Source of the DNA: JALZDI01 sp035557095
Lineage (GTDB): Bacteria > Actinomycetota > Actinomycetes > Propionibacteriales > Nocardioidaceae
Direction of reading: 5' to 3'
Assembly: GCA_035557095.1 (NCBI GenBank)
Contig: DATMEB010000104.1
Location: 1-52,387, forward strand
DNA length: 52,387 nt
This document shows, in pieces, positions 8,690-17,145 of this stretch. The notes beneath the pieces are model-generated. The model did not search any database. It had not been told where the DNA came from and saw only the letters and a program-made list of their open reading frames with translations. The translations under genes and the position numbers were made by a program. Position 1 is the stretch's first letter, and each line of letters opens with the position of its first letter.

Positions 8690-8695
8690 TAGCCT
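8690..8695 (+). promoter_or_regulatory. Candidate -10 box for purL
   Basis: TAGCCT, in the context CGGGTAGCC, lies in the 114-bp gap between the divergent transporter gene and purL. This would give a leader of about 45 nt. The -35 is not evident. Spacing from purQ and the opposite-strand gene make a separate purL promoter necessary. Confidence 0.4.
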
Positions 8696-8745
8696 TCTGG
8701 CAGCAGCTCGCCCACGTCCCGTCCGACCCCCAGGAGCACACCGCG

Positions 8746-11058
8746 GTGGCTGACGTCCGCACACTCGACACCGTCAAGCTGGCCCAGGACACCCCCGACC
8801 AGGAGCAGCCCTGGGCCGACCTCGGGCTCAAGCCCGACGAGTACCAGCGCATCCGCGACATCCTGTCCCGCCGGCCGACGTCCAGCGAGCTGGCGATGTA
8901 CTCCGTGATGTGGAGCGAGCACTGCTCCTACAAGTCCTCCAAGGTGCACCTGCGGCAGTTCGGTCAGAAGCTGAGCGAGCCTATGCGGGCGCCGCTGATG
9001 GTCGGCATCGGCGAGAACGCCGGCGTCGTGGACATCGGCGCGGGCTACGCCGTCACGTTCAAGGTCGAGTCGCACAACCACCCGTCGTACGTCGAGCCCT
9101 ACCAGGGTGCGGCGACCGGCATCGGCGGCATCGTCCGCGACATCCTCGCGATGGGCGCCCGGCCGGTGGCGGTGATGGACCCGCTGCGGTTCGGGCCGGC
9201 CGACGCACCCGACACCGGGCGGGTGCTGCCCGGTGTGGTCGCGGGGGTCGGCGGCTACGGCAACTGCCTCGGGCTGCCCAACGTCGGTGGCGAGGTGGTG
9301 TTCGACCCGACGTACGCCGGCAACCCGCTGGTCAACGCGCTCTGCGTCGGGGTCATGCGGCACGAGCAGATCCACCGGGCGTCGGCCTCGGGCGCGGGCA
9401 ACCAGGTCATCCTGTACGGCGCCAAGACCGGCGGCGACGGCATCGGCGGGGTCTCTGTGCTCGCGTCCGAGACGTTCGACTCGGCCGGGCCCGGCGAGCA
9501 GCCCAAGAAGCGACCCAGCGTGCAGGTCGGCGACCCGTTCATGGAGAAGCTGCTGATCGAGTGCACGCTCGAGCTGTTCGACGCGGGCCTCGTCGCCGGC
9601 ATCCAGGACCTCGGCGGCGCCGGGCTGTCGTGTGCGACGTCGGAGCTGGCCAGTGCCGGTGACGGCGGGATGCACGTGTGGCTCGACCGGGTGCCGCTGC
9701 GCGACTCCTCGCTGTCCCCCGAGGAGATCCTGATGAGCGAGTCACAGGAACGCATGATGGCCGTGGTGCCGCCCGATGACGTCGAGGCGTTCCTCGCGAT
9801 CTGCGCCCGCTGGGAGGTCGACGCCGTCGTCGTCGGCGAGGTCACCGAGGTCTCCGCGGACGAGCAGGCTCGGGGCGGTCGGCTGGTCGTCGAGTGGCAC
9901 GGTGAGGTGGTGGCCGACGTGCCCCCGCGCACGGTCGCGCACGAGGGACCGGTCTACGAGCGTCCGTTCGAGCGGCCGATGTGGCAGGACGGGCTGCAGG
10001 CCGACGCTCCAACGCCTTCGCGCCTACCCAGACCGACGAGCGGCCTGGAGCTAAGGGATGCAGTGCTGCGGCTGGCCGCGTCGCCGAACCTGTGCGACAA
10101 GTCGTGGGTCACCGACCAGTACGACCGCTACGTGCAAGGCAACACCGTGCTGGCGCAGCCGGAGGACGCCGGCGTACTCCGCGTCGACGAGCAGTCCGGA
10201 CTCGGCGTCGCCGTCGCCACCGACGGCAACGGCCGCTACGCCAAGCTCGACCCGTACGCCGGTGCGCAGCTCGCCCTCGCCGAGGCCTACCGCAACGTCG
10301 CGGTCACCGGAGCGCGGCCTCTGGCGGTCACCGACTGCCTCAACTTCGGGTCGCCGGAGGACCCGGCGGTGATGTGGCAGTTCGCCGAGGCGACGCGCGG
10401 CCTGGCCGACGCCTGCCAGGCGCTGCAGGTGCCGGTCACCGGCGGCAACGTCAGCCTCTACAACCAGACCGGCGAGACCGCGATCCTGCCGACGCCGGTC
10501 GTCGGCGTACTCGGCGTGCTCGACGACGTCACCCGGCGCACGCCGCAGGGGTTCCGCGAGCAGGGGCAGCAGGTCTACCTGCTCGGCAGCACGCGCGACG
10601 AGCTCGGCGGGTCGGAGTGGGCGCACGCCGTGCACGGCCACCTCGGCGGGCGGCCGCCGGTCGTGGACCTCGGCGCCGAACGCCAGCTCGCCGACATCCT
10701 CGTCAACGCCTCGCGTGACGGCCTGATCGATGCCGCGCACGACCTGTCCGACGGCGGGCTGGCGCAGGCGCTGGTGGAGTCGTCGCTGCGCCACGGCGTC
10801 GGATGCCGGGTGTGGCTGCCCGACGACCTCGACCCGTTCGTCGCGCTGTTCAGCGAGTCGGCCGGACGCGCGATCGTCGCTGTGCCCCGCAGTGAGGAGG
10901 TGCGGTTCACCGACATGTGCACGGCGCGCCGGTTCCCGCACCTGCGCATCGGCGTCGTCGACGGCGACGCGATCGACGTGCAGGACCAGTTCACGCTGCC
11001 GCTGTCGGAGCTGCGCGACGCGTGGTCCGCCACTCTGCCCGCCCTGTTCGACCACTGA
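8746..11058 (+). CDS. purL: FGAM synthase catalytic subunit PurL
   Basis: ATP-dependent amidation of FGAR to FGAM using ammonia from PurQ. At 770 residues it is the small PurL type that needs PurS and PurQ. Visible motifs are SEHCSYKSSK near residue 62, VESHNHPSYVEPYQGAATGI near 106, GGAGLSCATSELA in the middle, and the second AIRS-like half with NFGSPEDPAVMWQF and VTGGNVSLYNQTG. The GTG at 8746 is preceded by CAGGAG at 8731–8736. Two AIRS N/C-domain pairs are intact. A sterol-carrier-like gene follows 6 bp after the stop. Confidence 0.97.
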   Translation: MADVRTLDTVKLAQDTPDQEQPWADLGLKPDEYQRIRDILSRRPTSSELAMYSVMWSEHCSYKSSKVHLRQFGQKLSEPMRAPLMVGIGENAGVVDIGAGYAVTFKVESHNHPSYVEPYQGAATGIGGIVRDILAMGARPVAVMDPLRFGPADAPDTGRVLPGVVAGVGGYGNCLGLPNVGGEVVFDPTYAGNPLVNALCVGVMRHEQIHRASASGAGNQVILYGAKTGGDGIGGVSVLASETFDSAGPGEQPKKRPSVQVGDPFMEKLLIECTLELFDAGLVAGIQDLGGAGLSCATSELASAGDGGMHVWLDRVPLRDSSLSPEEILMSESQERMMAVVPPDDVEAFLAICARWEVDAVVVGEVTEVSADEQARGGRLVVEWHGEVVADVPPRTVAHEGPVYERPFERPMWQDGLQADAPTPSRLPRPTSGLELRDAVLRLAASPNLCDKSWVTDQYDRYVQGNTVLAQPEDAGVLRVDEQSGLGVAVATDGNGRYAKLDPYAGAQLALAEAYRNVAVTGARPLAVTDCLNFGSPEDPAVMWQFAEATRGLADACQALQVPVTGGNVSLYNQTGETAILPTPVVGVLGVLDDVTRRTPQGFREQGQQVYLLGSTRDELGGSEWAHAVHGHLGGRPPVVDLGAERQLADILVNASRDGLIDAAHDLSDGGLAQALVESSLRHGVGCRVWLPDDLDPFVALFSESAGRAIVAVPRSEEVRFTDMCTARRFPHLRIGVVDGDAIDVQDQFTLPLSELRDAWSATLPALFDH

Positions 11059-11064
11059 GCGCAC

Positions 11065-11424
11065 GTGCCGGCACGGCTGAGGAAGGCGTCGGCCCGCGAG
11101 GTCGCGGCGGCCTGGGACCAGGTGCGCGGTGACGAGACTCCGGTCGACGTGCTCCGGCTGCTGACCAAGCACTACCTCGCCGTGCTCGCGGCGCGTCATC
11201 CGGGCAGGAGCGTCGAGGTCCGCGTCCCGCCGTACGCCGCGGTGCAGTGCGTCGGCGGCGCCCGGCACACCCGGGGTACGCCGCCGGCGGTCGTGGAGAC
11301 CGACGCGCTGACCTGGATCCGGCTGGCCCGAGGCGACCTGGCCTGGACCGACGCGGTCGAGAGCGGCGGCGTGCGCGCGTCCGGCGAACGCTCCGACCTG
11401 CGGGCGCTGTTGCCGCTCGACTGA
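11065..11424 (+). CDS. Sterol-carrier-family (SCP-like) protein
   Basis: A 119-residue protein with the small actinobacterial sterol-carrier-like fold: REVAAAWDQVRG at the N-terminus, VRVPPYAAVQC in the centre, and VETDALTWIRLARGDLAWTDA near the end, the usual segment of the family. Homologues next to purL or purF are common in actinobacteria, but the function is not established; lipid or small-molecule binding is inferred from the fold. The GTG start at 11065 lies 6 bp after purL, so it is co-transcribed. It ends before a strong bidirectional terminator. Confidence 0.85.
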   Translation: MPARLRKASAREVAAAWDQVRGDETPVDVLRLLTKHYLAVLAARHPGRSVEVRVPPYAAVQCVGGARHTRGTPPAVVETDALTWIRLARGDLAWTDAVESGGVRASGERSDLRALLPLD

Positions 11425-11444
11425 CCGGCTCCCGCCCCGTTCCC

Positions 11445-11477
11445 GTTCTTCCCACCCTTCGCACGGGTGGGAAGAAC
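11445..11477. terminator. Perfect 13-bp stem-loop between convergent genes
   Basis: GTTCTTCCCACCC (11445–11457) pairs without mismatch with GGGTGGGAAGAAC (11465–11477) around TTCGCAC. It lies between the purL–SCP unit and the subtilase gene, which converge, and can act in both directions. Confidence 0.85.
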
Positions 11478-11522
11478 AGCGAACAGGCGGTTACATCGAT
11501 TCCCGGGTCCGGTCCGGGGTCG

Positions 11523-12785
11523 TCAGAACGACGACGCGTCGAGCAGACGCTCCTGGGTGCTGTCGAGGTCGTCGGCGCCGTTCCAGTCGAGTGTGCCCGC
11601 GTCCTGCAGTGCGGACTTGACCGCGGCCGGCGTCGCGTTCGGGTGCGTCGCGAGGTACAGCGCGGCACCGCCCGCGGCGTGCGGGCTCGCCATCGACGTA
11701 CCGGAGAGCGTGCTGTAGCCGCCGTTCATGTAGGTCGACCTGATGCAGGTCCCCGGCGCGATCAGGTCGACGTCCTGCCCGAAGTTGGAGAAGTCGGCGA
11801 ACGAGTCGTCGGCGTCTGCGCGGCAGGTGGAGGCGGCGCCGCCACCGGGCTGGCCGTTGAAGTCGGCGAGCGCGCTGACCGTGATCACCTCGTCGTAGGC
11901 CGCGGGGGTCGTGGTCGCGGAGTCGGCGGCGGAGTTGCCGGCAGCGACCACGTAGGTCACGCCCGCCGCCACCGACTCGCAGATCGCCTGGTGCTGCGCG
12001 TCGCCGTTGGTCTGGCCGCAGTTGCCGTCGTCGGTGCCCTGGCCGCCGAGGCTCATGTTCGCGACCTCGATCTGGTCCGCGTTCGCGGTGACGTAGTCGA
12101 TCCCGCAGATGACGTCGGAGGTGCTGCCGACGCCTGCGGCGTTGAGCACCCGCACCGGCCAGATGCGCGCGCCCGGCGCCATGCCCACGACACCGGTGGT
12201 GTTGTCGAGTGCGCCGATCGTGCCCGCGACGTGCGACCCGTGGCCGTTCTGGTCGTCGGGGCTCAGCCCGAGCAGCGAGCAGTTCTGTCCGCCCTCGCTG
12301 AAGACGTTCAAGTCCGGGTGGTCGAGGTCGACGCCGGTGTCTATGACGGCGACGTCGACGTCCACGCGGGTGTCGGTGCCGTTGATCGCTGCCGTCGGGC
12401 TCGCGTCGGCGTTGGCCCGGTTGATGCCGGTGGGCATCGACTGCACGGTCGCCTCGACCCGCTCGTCGACCTGTACCGACTGCACGCCCGGAGCCTGCGC
12501 GAGACGTTCGGCGTCGGCCTGCGTCATCGATGCGGAGTAGCCGTTGATCGCGGACCGGTACACATCGGTCACCGTGACCCCCGCCGTGTGCTCGGCGCGG
12601 GTCGCGGCGACCGACGTACGGGCGTTGTCGTCGAGCACGACGATGTACCGCCCGGCGATCCGGTCCGGGCTGTTGACTCCCAAGATCCCAGAATCTGCTG
12701 CCGAGAGCCCCCCCGCCGAGGCGCTGGTGGCGCCCACAGCGGCCAGTGCCACCGCGACCGCGGCGACTGCACCGAACTTGCGCAT
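11523..12785 (-). CDS. Secreted subtilisin-like serine protease (S8) with I9 propeptide
   Basis: A 420-residue exported protease. From ATG 12785 a signal peptide is clear: MRKFGAVAAVAVALAAVGA with a cleavage region at SASAG. An inhibitor_I9-type propeptide follows (RYIVVLDDN to about residue 112), then the S8 domain. The catalytic triad is visible: Asp about 149 in AVIDTGVDLDHPDL, His about 182 in NGHGSHVAGT, Ser about 364 in SGTSMASPHAAG. The oxyanion Asn is in VVAAGNSAA. An in-frame ATG 54 nt upstream would add a charged stretch before the signal, so I prefer 12785, which has GAGGAA upstream. It probably acts in nutrient scavenging or cell-surface turnover. Confidence 0.93.
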   Translation of the reverse strand: MRKFGAVAAVAVALAAVGATSASAGGLSAADSGILGVNSPDRIAGRYIVVLDDNARTSVAATRAEHTAGVTVTDVYRSAINGYSASMTQADAERLAQAPGVQSVQVDERVEATVQSMPTGINRANADASPTAAINGTDTRVDVDVAVIDTGVDLDHPDLNVFSEGGQNCSLLGLSPDDQNGHGSHVAGTIGALDNTTGVVGMAPGARIWPVRVLNAAGVGSTSDVICGIDYVTANADQIEVANMSLGGQGTDDGNCGQTNGDAQHQAICESVAAGVTYVVAAGNSAADSATTTPAAYDEVITVSALADFNGQPGGGAASTCRADADDSFADFSNFGQDVDLIAPGTCIRSTYMNGGYSTLSGTSMASPHAAGGAALYLATHPNATPAAVKSALQDAGTLDWNGADDLDSTQERLLDASSF

Positions 12786-12897
12786 GGTTCCTCGCTTCTC
12801 TAGATGACCGCGCACGGCGCGCGATCGAGGATGGTGCAACGAGGCCTTGCTGCTTGAGTTACGACGCGGACACGTTCCGTAACCAGCTCTCTGCCTC

Positions 12898-12903
12898 TAG
12901 CAT
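12898..12903 (+). promoter_or_regulatory. Candidate -10 box for the M20 peptidase gene
   Basis: TAGCAT ends 8 nt before the ATG at 12912, with a poor TTCCGT 17 bp upstream. Transcription would start at or within 2 nt of the ATG, giving a leaderless message. No ribosome site is present to contradict this. Confidence 0.45.
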
Positions 12904-12911
12904 CCCACCCC

Positions 12912-14270
12912 ATGGCTCCTACCCCTAGAGGCAATGTGTTACGCACTGCAGTTCAACGAACACTCCCTGAAGTCCGAGCAGCGCTCGACGCCCTGGTGCG
13001 CATTCCCTCGGTCAGCGCCGACCCCGCGCGCCACGATCAGGTCCGGCGGTCCGCCGAGATGACCGCGGAGCTGTTCGAGAAGGCCGGCCTGCCCGACGTG
13101 CGCATCCTCACCGTCGACGGTGGGCAGCCCGCCGTCGTCGCTCGCCGCCCCGCGCCCGACGGTGCACCGACGGTCCTGCTGTACGCGCATCACGACGTGC
13201 AGCCCGAGGGACGCACCGCTGAGTGGACGAGCGAGCCGTTCGCGCCGACCGAGCGCGACGGCCGGCTGTTCGGACGTGGTGCGGCTGACGACAAGGCCGG
13301 GATCGCCGCGCACCTCGCGGCCCTGCGCGCACACGACGGTGAGCCGCCGGTCGGTGTCACCGTGTTCGTCGAGGGCGAGGAGGAGATCGGCTCGCCCACG
13401 CTCGACCTGTTCCTGAAGGAGCACCGCGACCTGCTCGCCGCCGACGTCATCGTGATCGCCGACTCGACCAACTGGGACGTCGGCGTACCCGCGCTCACCA
13501 CGTCCCTGCGCGGCCTGGCCGACTGTGTCGTCGAGGTACGCACGCTGCAGCACGCCGTCCACTCCGGGATCTACGGCGGCGCCGCCCCGGACGCCTTGAC
13601 CGCGCTGTGCCGGTTGCTCGCGACCCTGCACGACGACGAGGGAAACGTCGCGGTGGAGGGACTCACCGGCACGACGACGGCCGACCTCGACTACCCCGAG
13701 CGCCGGTTCCGTGCCGAGGCCGGACTGGCCGACGGGGTCGACCCGCTGGGCACCGGCCCGCTGGTCGGGCGGCTCTGGACCCGGCCCGCGCTGACGGTCC
13801 TGGCGGTGGACGCGCCCGCGGTCGCGGACGCGTCCAACACCCTGCAGCCGGTGGCGCGGGCCAAGGTCTCGCTCCGGGTCGCACCCGGCGACGACGCCGA
13901 GCGGGCCCTCGACGCACTCACCCGTCACCTGCAGACGAAGGCGCCGTGGGGAGCGCAGGTGGAGGTGCACCACGGCGAGACGGCGCAGCCGTTCGCGGTC
14001 GACGCGTCCGGGCCGGCCTACGACGCGGCCCGGTCGGCGTTCCGCGAGGCCTGGGACGGGACCGAGCCGGTCGACATCGGCATCGGCGGCACGATCCCGT
14101 TCATCGCCGAGTTCGCGGCCGCCTACCCCGACGCCGCCATTTTGGTCACCGGGGTCGAGGACCCCGACACCCGCGCGCACGGCATCGACGAGGGGCTGCA
14201 CCTCGGCGAGTTCGAGCGGGTCTGTCTGGGCGAGGCGCTGTTGCTGCAGCGGCTGGCCGAGCCGACCTGA
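12912..14270 (+). CDS. M20-family metallopeptidase (dipeptidase-like)
   Basis: A cytosolic 452-residue zinc peptidase of the M20 (ArgE/DapE/CPG2) family. Metal-site motifs are in order: LLYAHHDVQPEG (about residues 92–103, first His ligand and Asp), GAADDKAGIAAHLAAL with the bridging Asp, EGEEEIGSP with the catalytic Glu and a ligand Glu, and the C-terminal histidine in TRAHGIDEGLHLGEFE. A dimerisation insert occupies the middle. This form is usually annotated dipeptidase or peptidase M20. It lies divergent from the subtilase, which may supply peptides; that link is inference. Confidence 0.92.
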   Translation: MAPTPRGNVLRTAVQRTLPEVRAALDALVRIPSVSADPARHDQVRRSAEMTAELFEKAGLPDVRILTVDGGQPAVVARRPAPDGAPTVLLYAHHDVQPEGRTAEWTSEPFAPTERDGRLFGRGAADDKAGIAAHLAALRAHDGEPPVGVTVFVEGEEEIGSPTLDLFLKEHRDLLAADVIVIADSTNWDVGVPALTTSLRGLADCVVEVRTLQHAVHSGIYGGAAPDALTALCRLLATLHDDEGNVAVEGLTGTTTADLDYPERRFRAEAGLADGVDPLGTGPLVGRLWTRPALTVLAVDAPAVADASNTLQPVARAKVSLRVAPGDDAERALDALTRHLQTKAPWGAQVEVHHGETAQPFAVDASGPAYDAARSAFREAWDGTEPVDIGIGGTIPFIAEFAAAYPDAAILVTGVEDPDTRAHGIDEGLHLGEFERVCLGEALLLQRLAEPT

Positions 14271-14304
14271 CGCCGACGCACGCGGCGCGGCGAGGCCGGA
14301 GTGC

Positions 14305-15384
14305 TCAGGGCAGGTACGTCGTCTGCGTCGGCGGGCCGCCGGGGCCACGCAGCGACGGACGGGTGGAGAGGCACCCGTGCGCGGCGCCGAGTCGTACGAG
14401 CCCGCGCAGGTCGCCTGCTCCCCATACCGCCTGCTTCCGGGTCATCGTCGGGTAGAGGATCTGCCAGCGGTCGCCGCCGGCGTGGCCCATCCCGATCGCG
14501 TGCCCGATCTCGTGCATGAGCAGCTGTCCGCGGGTGCCCTGGTAGCCGGAGCGGGGACCGCGGCCGAAGCCACCGGCCAGCGGCAGGTCGGCGTTCAGCA
14601 CCGCGAACCCGCGGGTGATCATGAGGTCGGCTCTGCCGCGGTCGTTGCGCGCGGACGTCCAGGACGGCCCGCCCACCCCGGCGACACCCACGCCACCGAG
14701 GTAGCTCGACTGCGCCGGCTTGGCCCAGGAGACCACCAGCCGGGTGTCCCGGGGGTACGCCCGGCCGTTGCGGCCGCCGGGGATGATCCGGGTGCTGCCG
14801 CGGTAGACCAGGTTCAGACCGTTGAGCCGCCGTATCCGGGCCATCGCACGGCGGGTGTCGGACAGCGCGCCAGGACCACCGAGCCTGGCGTTCACCCGGT
14901 AGCCGATGGGCGCGCACGGGTTCCACCGGGCGACGGCGGCACCGGCGGTGGCCATGAACGTGAACGCGCGGGGGTTGCCGCGCGCCGGCGGCCTCGCGAC
15001 CCGCACCCTTCTCGGCCTGCTCGTGGCCGCACGCGCGGTGACGGTGCGCAGCACCCGGACACGGTAGGTGCGCTCACCCGGGCGCAGGGTCGGCATGCGC
15101 AGCCGGAAGCCGCCCCGGTGCGTCAGCCGCGCGGACACCGTCACCCACCGGTCGCCGACGCGCCGCTGCAGCGCGACCGGACGCGGCAGGGGTGCCGGAG
15201 CCACGGTGCCCCGAACCGTCACCGCCTGCCCCAGCGTCGCCGTCGTGGTCGACCAGGTGACGGTGAGCCGGGTCCGCACGACCGCCTGCGCCGTCGAGGC
15301 GCCGACCAGCGGCGCGCACAGCGCCGCCGCCGCGGCGAGGGCGACGGCGACCACGGCACGTCGACGGGGTCTGCAGGGGGTCAC
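14305..15384 (-). CDS. Secreted metzincin-type zinc protease (matrixin-like)
   Basis: A 359-residue secreted protein. From GTG 15384 there is a short Arg-rich n-region, then a long hydrophobic core (RRRAVVAVALAAAAAL) and an STAQA cleavage region. An Ig-like beta domain spans about residues 45–130. The catalytic part carries HEIGHAIGMGH (about 291–301), matching HExxHxxGxxH with all three His zinc ligands, followed 10 residues later by YPTM, a plausible Met-turn. This fits metzincins such as matrixins. In-frame codons extend to 15459, but the preferred GTG has CGGAGA upstream and places the signal peptide correctly. Substrate unknown. Confidence 0.85.
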   Translation of the reverse strand: MTPCRPRRRAVVAVALAAAAALCAPLVGASTAQAVVRTRLTVTWSTTTATLGQAVTVRGTVAPAPLPRPVALQRRVGDRWVTVSARLTHRGGFRLRMPTLRPGERTYRVRVLRTVTARAATSRPRRVRVARPPARGNPRAFTFMATAGAAVARWNPCAPIGYRVNARLGGPGALSDTRRAMARIRRLNGLNLVYRGSTRIIPGGRNGRAYPRDTRLVVSWAKPAQSSYLGGVGVAGVGGPSWTSARNDRGRADLMITRGFAVLNADLPLAGGFGRGPRSGYQGTRGQLLMHEIGHAIGMGHAGGDRWQILYPTMTRKQAVWGAGDLRGLVRLGAAHGCLSTRPSLRGPGGPPTQTTYLP

Positions 15385-15527
15385 GAGCGAGTCTCCGGCC
15401 GATGGGCAGCACGGTCCCCTCACTATCGGCGGCGGCCCGCCCGGCCCGCGGCGTTTCACGCAAACACGTGCGGGAGTCGTGACCCACGACGCACCGCCGC
15501 GGTGCTGGGTTCGGCGTACTCATCACC

Positions 15528-15533
15528 TAGACT
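15528..15533 (+). promoter_or_regulatory. -10 box of purF, probably leaderless
   Basis: TAGACT ends 6 nt before the purF GTG (15540), so transcription should start at or within a base of the start codon. No Shine–Dalgarno sequence lies between. The same TAGACT hexamer is upstream of purS. Confidence 0.55.
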
Positions 15534-15539
15534 CGCGAC

Positions 15540-17135
15540 GTGGCGCGCGGTGACGGTCGGCTCAACCACGATCTCGATCCTCAGGACAAGGCTCCGCAGG
15601 ACGCCTGCGGTGTCTTCGGTGTCTGGGCTCCCGGTGAGGACGTCGCCAAGCTCACCTACTACGGCATCTACGCCCTGCAGCACCGCGGCCAGGAGTCGGC
15701 GGGCATCGCCGTCGCCAACGGCCACCAGACGCTGGTCTACAAGGACATGGGCCTGGTGTCACAGGTGTTCGACGAGCCCACGCTGGAGTCACTGAAGGGG
15801 TATGTGGCGATCGGCCACGCCCGCTACTCCACCACCGGCGCCAGCACCTGGAGCAACGCTCAGCCCACCTTCCGCTCGACCGCGACCGGCTCGATCGCCC
15901 TCTGCCACAACGGCAACCTCACCAACACCTCCGAGCTGTCGCGCGAGGCGGCCGAGCGCGCCTCGCAGAGCGGCGAGTTCGACCTGCCGCACCGCCCCAC
16001 CCGGGTCGAGACCTCCGACACCGGCGTGATGACGGCGCTGCTCGCCTCCTATCCCGACCTGCCCGTCGAGAGCGCGGCGATGCAGGTGCTGCCGAAGCTG
16101 CGCGGCGCGTTCAGCCTGGTGTTCCAGGACGAGGGCACGCTGTACGCCGCCCGCGACCCGCAGGGCATCCGCCCGCTGGTCCTCGGCCGGCTCGAGGCCG
16201 GCTGGGTGGTCGCCAGCGAGACCGCCGCGCTCGACATCGTGGGCGCGTCCTTCGTCCGCGAGATCGAGCCCGGTGAGCTGATCGCGATCGACGAGCACGG
16301 TCTGCGTGTGCAGCGGTTCGCCGAGGCCGAGCCCAAGGGCTGCCTGTTCGAGTTCGTCTACCTCGCCCGGCCCGACACCCGGATCAGCGGCAAGCGGATC
16401 CACTCGGTGCGGGTCGAGATCGGCCGGCGGCTGGCCAAGGAGTACCCCGCCGACGCCGACCTGGTCATCCCCGTTCCCGAGTCCGGCACCCCGGCGGCGA
16501 TCGGCTACGCCGAGGCCAGTGGCACGCCCTACGGCCAGGGCCTGGTGAAGAACTCCTACGTGGGGCGCACGTTCATCCAGCCCAGCCAGACGATCCGCCA
16601 GCTCGGCATCCGGCTCAAGCTCAACCCGCTGCGCGACGTGATCGAGGGCAAGCGGCTCGTGGTCGTCGACGACTCCATCGTGCGCGGCAACACCCAGCGC
16701 GCGCTCGTGCGCATGCTGCGCGAGGCCGGCGCGCGCGAGGTGCACGTGCGGATCGCCAGCCCGCCGATCAAGTGGCCGTGCTTCTACGGCATCGACTTCG
16801 CCACCCGCGCCGAGCTGATCGCCAACGGGCTGTCGACCGACGAGATCTGCCGTTCGATCGGCGCCGACTCGCTGGGCTACGTCTCCCAGGACGAGCTCGT
16901 CGCGGCCACCGACGTACCCGAGGAGCAGCTCTGCCGCGCATGCTTCGACGGCGTCTACCCGGTCACGCTCCCCGAGCCGGAGCTGCTCGGCAAGTACCTC
17001 CTGGAGTCCGACACCGACCTGGTCGAACCCGACGACCACCAGCCCAACGGCACACCTCCCGGCGGGGCGGGTCCCGACGGCCTCGCCGCGCTGACCGGTG
17101 GGGCCGGAGCCGCCGACGCGCTCTCCCGCCCGTAG
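15540..17135 (+). CDS. purF: Amidophosphoribosyltransferase
   Basis: First committed enzyme of purine synthesis: PRPP plus glutamine to phosphoribosylamine. The 531-residue protein has a short propeptide ending before the Ntn nucleophile cysteine in DACGVFGVWAPG (about residue 23), as in the Bacillus-type enzyme. The PRPP-binding loop is VVVDDSIVRGNTQRALV near residue 375. Cysteines that could hold the 4Fe-4S cluster of this type are all present: EPKGCLFEF, KWPCFYGID, and the CxxC in LCRACFDG. The C-terminal tail after about residue 490 is acidic, then Gly/Pro-rich and probably disordered. purM follows 10 bp downstream, so the two form an operon. Confidence 0.97.
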   Translation: MARGDGRLNHDLDPQDKAPQDACGVFGVWAPGEDVAKLTYYGIYALQHRGQESAGIAVANGHQTLVYKDMGLVSQVFDEPTLESLKGYVAIGHARYSTTGASTWSNAQPTFRSTATGSIALCHNGNLTNTSELSREAAERASQSGEFDLPHRPTRVETSDTGVMTALLASYPDLPVESAAMQVLPKLRGAFSLVFQDEGTLYAARDPQGIRPLVLGRLEAGWVVASETAALDIVGASFVREIEPGELIAIDEHGLRVQRFAEAEPKGCLFEFVYLARPDTRISGKRIHSVRVEIGRRLAKEYPADADLVIPVPESGTPAAIGYAEASGTPYGQGLVKNSYVGRTFIQPSQTIRQLGIRLKLNPLRDVIEGKRLVVVDDSIVRGNTQRALVRMLREAGAREVHVRIASPPIKWPCFYGIDFATRAELIANGLSTDEICRSIGADSLGYVSQDELVAATDVPEEQLCRACFDGVYPVTLPEPELLGKYLLESDTDLVEPDDHQPNGTPPGGAGPDGLAALTGGAGAADALSRP

Positions 17136-17145
17136 GCGCCGCCTC

